DNA of 64,000 nucleotides from Torymus aiolomorphi. Lineage: Eukaryota; Arthropoda; Insecta; Hymenoptera; Torymidae. The translations under genes and the position numbers were made by a program. The notes under the pieces are model-generated. The model saw only the letters and a program-made list of their open reading frames with translations, did not search any database and was not told the DNA's origin. Position 1 is the first letter of the stretch, and every line of letters begins with the position of its first letter. The DNA lies in the NCBI GenBank assembly GCA_036365515.1, contig CM070877.1:59197975-59261974 (forward strand). The letters are read 5' to 3'. Shown here piece by piece: positions 61,030 to 64,000 of this stretch.

Positions 61030-61374
61030 AGGTTCTAGCAGGATAGTGGAGCACCACATTTCACGCTCATAATAACAGCATTTTTTAATAAACACTTTAG
61101 TATTAGATGGATTGGTTGAGGAGGTCCGGTGAAATGGCTTGCTTCTTCATCCCATACTTCACCATCAGACTTTTGTTTATGGGGGTATTTGAAAAATGCT
61201 ATTTTTGAGCAACAACCCACTACAAGAGCAGATATGCAGGATAGGATTCGTCGAGCATGCGCTGCCATTCCGAGACAAACTTTGCAGAACACAGTTCGCC
61301 ATTTTCAAAGGCGTTTGACAATGTGTCTTGAAGCAAAAGTTCGTAATTTTGAACACTTGCTTCGAGATTAAATA
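61030..61374 (+). pseudogene. Second, inverted copy of the transposase C-terminus
   Basis: Plus-strand reading gives the same tail as the minus-strand transposase: QDSGAPHF near 61,041, a stop in the WIGRGGP segment, TSPSDFCLWGYLKNAIFEQQ, and a final CLEAKVRNFEHLLRD ending at 61371. It lacks the N-terminal half. It shows that this arm is an inverted partial copy of the same transposon and that the copies have diverged. Confidence 0.85.
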
Positions 61375-61396
61375 AAAATTTATTTACAAATTTACA

Positions 61397-61567
61397 ATAG
61401 TGAGAGGCCAGGGGACTCACTATAATCAAGCACCCCGAACAGTGAGAGGCAAGGGGACTCACTATAATCAACCACCCGAACAGTGAGAGGCAAGGGAACT
61501 CACTTTAATCAAGCACCCCGAACAGTGAGAGGCAAGGGGACTCACTTTAATTAAGCACCCCAAAGGA
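61397..61567. repeat. Subterminal 42-bp tandem repeats, right arm
   Basis: Four copies of the unit GTGAGAGGCAAGGGGACTCA with CTATAATCAAGCACCCCGAA, inverted relative to the three copies at 58854-58980. Such subterminal repeats often bind transposase. Confidence 0.9.
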
Positions 61568-62391
61568 AACAATCCTTACTACGTCTACGTCGTTGTTTCT
61601 AGGTAGCGCAAAAAGTAAGATTAATACATTTATAACAGAAGCTTCAACGATCTTAAAGTTTCCGTTAAAAAATCATTTTGCCTTTGAGAAAAATTTTTCA
61701 GGGTTCAGGATGTGTGGGATTAGCATGCGTGGGGTAGGCAGATGTGGGACTGGGGGGTGTAAGGTATGGTTGTGGGACCGGGGTGTAACCGTTCAGCATG
61801 TGAGGGCATGAAGTGTATGGGGTTAGGATGTGCGAGTTTCAGTTTTGTTTACTAGGATGTGTAAGTTTGGATTTGGGGTGTGTGGGTTCCTCTATTAAGC
61901 CTACGATCAATTTGAATCAGTTTAGCCTGTGATTCATGGAAAAAAACGATTTTAAACGAACTTATCTGTGTTTGACCTAAATTTGACCTTGAAATGACCT
62001 TGGAAAAAATTTCTCAATATGATTTTGAACGTAAAATTTCCCGCTCTTTCCGAATCCGGGGTCAAAACTAGGTGTTTCCATATGAAAAAACCACTTTGAC
62101 CTTGAAAGAACCTCAAAGGTCAAGTTCAAGGTCAAAGACGTTAGCGCCGTTATGTGGACCCCTTTGTCCCCTATAACTTTTGTCTGAACTATTTTTCTCG
62201 ATCTGGCTTAGGTTCCGAGAAATCCGGGTGCGGCGATTAAAATGGGTCATCGTGTGTACAGTGTAGGAGAAGCGTTGCCGAGCTCGTCCTCGAACATCTC
62301 GCGTCATCATCCTTTCCTACGTTAAAAATAAATAAACAGAAATGTAGTAAAAATAAAAATTTAGAGTATAAATCATATTTTGGTAATATGA

Positions 62392-64000
62392 GTTATGGTT
62401 GTAAATTTTGTTCGGCAGTATATTGGAAAGAAGAAAATAATAAATCAATTTGTTGTAGTAAGGGTAAAATAATTTTGTCTCCGCTAAGTATATATAATAA
62501 AACACTATAGAATCTATTATTATATGATAACAATTTTCGAACTTTAATCAGATATTATAATAACTTATTTTGCTTTGCTATATTTAGTGCAAACGTAAAA
62601 TACGAAAAGAAAAAAGCTATTTATAATTTAAAAATTCAAAGACAAGTTTGTCATGTAACGCCAAATACTTTATTACCAAAAAAAATGCAGAACTTTCGTG
62701 TGGTCAATTATATATAAATGATGACAATACTGCAATTGAAATGAAAATAAAGAGTCATAAAGATTTAACTCAAGAACATTTAAAATTATTGACTGAAGTT
62801 TTAAATAGTAATCCTTATGCTAAACAGTATAAATATTTACACGAAATAACTAATACAGAGAAACTTTCAAATTATAAATTATATTTTGTTCGTAAGAATA
62901 ATAATCAAAAACATAATTATACTAAACCATTAAAGTCGGAATGTGCAGCTATAATTATTTCCAAATCAGGAATCACTCATAATTATGATCTATGCGTTTA
63001 TCCGAAAAATAGTTCTAATGAAAAAGAATACACATATTTTAGTAAATTATCACATCATGTTGACCCAATGGTATTTCCATTATTTTTTCCTTTAGGAGAT
63101 TTAGGCTGGAGTATTGGTTATACTAAAAAAACATATGATTCAAAAGAAAACCTTATAACAATATTACAGCACTATTCTTATAGATTAGCTTACAGACCAA
63201 ATTCAGAAAATTTCAATCCACTTTTATTTGGAGGGAGACTAACCCAACAATTCTTTTTACATACCTATATTATGATAGAAAACAATAGAATGAATTATTC
63301 TAGGCAGAAACAAAAAAAATTACGTACTTAATGTAATCAAGGTTTGAGGGATCATGTTATAAATAGTGCATTAAATATATCAGAAAATTTTGAAAAAAAG
63401 AAAGACTAGGAAATATTTTTATACTACCAGCAACTTATATAGGTAGTCCTAGATATATGCAGCAACATTATCAAGATGCAATTGCAATAGTAAGAAATAT
63501 TGGTCGATCTGATTTATTTATAACTATGACGTGTAATCCTAAGTGGAAAGAATTAAAAAATGTATTAACGACATTTCCTATCGGAACTACGCCCAATGAT
63601 ATACCAAATATTATAATTAGATTATTTTATACAAAATTTAAGTGTTTACTTAATGATATAGAAAACCATCAAATTTTTGGAAATGCTTTATCTTATGTGT
63701 ATACTATTGAATTTCAGAAAAGAGGATTACCGTATGCACATCTTGTAGTAACATTAGATCATACAAATAAATTAATGACACCAGAAGCTATTAATAAACA
63801 CATTTCTGCTGAGATACCTTCTAATAATGATAAAAAATTACACAATTAGTTATAAAACATATGTTACATGGACCACATAGTGAAAATTCTCCGTGTTACG
63901 ATAAATGTAAAGACGTTTGTAAAAAAAATTTCCTAAACCTTTTCAATCGTCAACAACATTTAAAAAAAATGGTTATCCTCAATATAAACGAACAAATAAT
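62392..64000 (+). pseudogene. Helitron Rep/helicase, N-terminal part, runs off window
   Basis: The start of a Helitron RepHel protein. A Cys-rich N-terminus (YGCKFCSAVYWKEE, ICCSKGKI) begins at about 62,392. The Helitron-like N domain spans 62,648-63,331. The Rep part begins ILPATYIGSPRYMQQHYQDA (about 63,422), then DLFITMTCNPKWKEL (63,517) and EFQKRGLPYAHLVV (63,711). The HUH motif normally reads H-A-H; here it is Y-A-H. The conserved HGPHSENSPCYDKCKDVC and, one frame over, FPKPFQSSTTFKKNGYPQY follow. Frame changes occur in A runs near 62,680 and 63,925, with stops at 62,507, 63,329 and 63,847. The helicase domain would lie beyond 64,000. It is not active as it stands. Confidence 0.85.

Larger units (their letters stand above)
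58161..62249. mobile_element. Tc1/mariner-type element with about 1.1-kb inverted arms
   Basis: The ends TGACCCATTTTAAT and ATTAAAATGGGTCA are inverted. The arms run about 58161-59330 and 61030-62249 and share terminal sequence, a degenerate CACAC-rich tandem region (58525-58715 and 61700-61895), subterminal 42-bp repeats and the transposase C-terminus. The centre carries the rest of a minus-strand transposase and a nested TTAA foldback. The two transposase tails point toward opposite ends, so the element is a foldback made from two inverted copies of one transposon end. Stops in both copies make it non-autonomous now. Confidence 0.75.

Overview
The window is AT-rich animal DNA, most likely from an insect or other arthropod. 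It is almost wholly repetitive. The evidence is a mixed set of eukaryotic mobile elements (hAT-like, piggyBac-like, Harbinger-like, Tc1/mariner-type, Helitron and Ty3/Gypsy with its LTRs), an insect-retrovirus-type envelope pseudogene, long microsatellites and two large satellite arrays. I see no intact host gene. The only candidate host coding sequence is one short minus-strand exon-like ORF near 37.0-37.4 kb. The species cannot be read from the sequence.

Positions 1-30,489 form one nested satellite structure. Satellite A (about 152 bp) fills 1-3,765 and 25,251-30,299. Satellite B (about 153 bp, a diverged sister of A) fills 3,961-23,545 and, inverted, 23,795-25,055. The whole B block (3,766-25,250) is bounded by perfect 195-bp terminal inverted repeats. 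It sits inside one monomer of satellite A, flanked by an imperfect 8-bp target duplication, and removing it leaves an exact A monomer. The A array itself ends at 30,489 in a terminus of the same family. A 225-bp element with the same termini and a perfect 8-bp duplication lies at 36,191-36,415. My reading is that a family of TIR transposons carries satellite arrays as its internal sequence and that one such element has jumped into another.

Positions 30,534-43,600 hold isolated short elements: a 3-kb hAT-like element with 0.6-kb inverted arms, a piggyBac-like MITE, TTAA foldback elements, a Harbinger-like MITE, and a MITE packed with TCACGTGA motifs. That last MITE interrupts a Cys-rich minus-strand ORF. 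A broken envelope-like gene lies beside that ORF on the same strand (41,685-43,424).

Positions 43,603-51,347 are an inverted-repeat element whose arms carry tRNA-like sequences. A Ty3/Gypsy retrotransposon (44,163-50,361, GTAC duplication) has inserted into it. This retrotransposon has lost part of its 5' LTR, gag and protease. It keeps a decayed pol and a third ORF of unknown function.

Positions 51,348-58,160 contain AT-rich repeats, a 0.7-kb snapback element with a hammerhead-like core, a hAT transposase tail, microsatellites, a 694-bp tandem duplication and a GC-rich minisatellite. Positions 58,161-62,249 are a Tc1/mariner-type element of about 4.1 kb with long inverted arms and a nested TTAA foldback. 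Positions 62,392-64,000 are the 5' coding part of a degraded Helitron that runs off the window.
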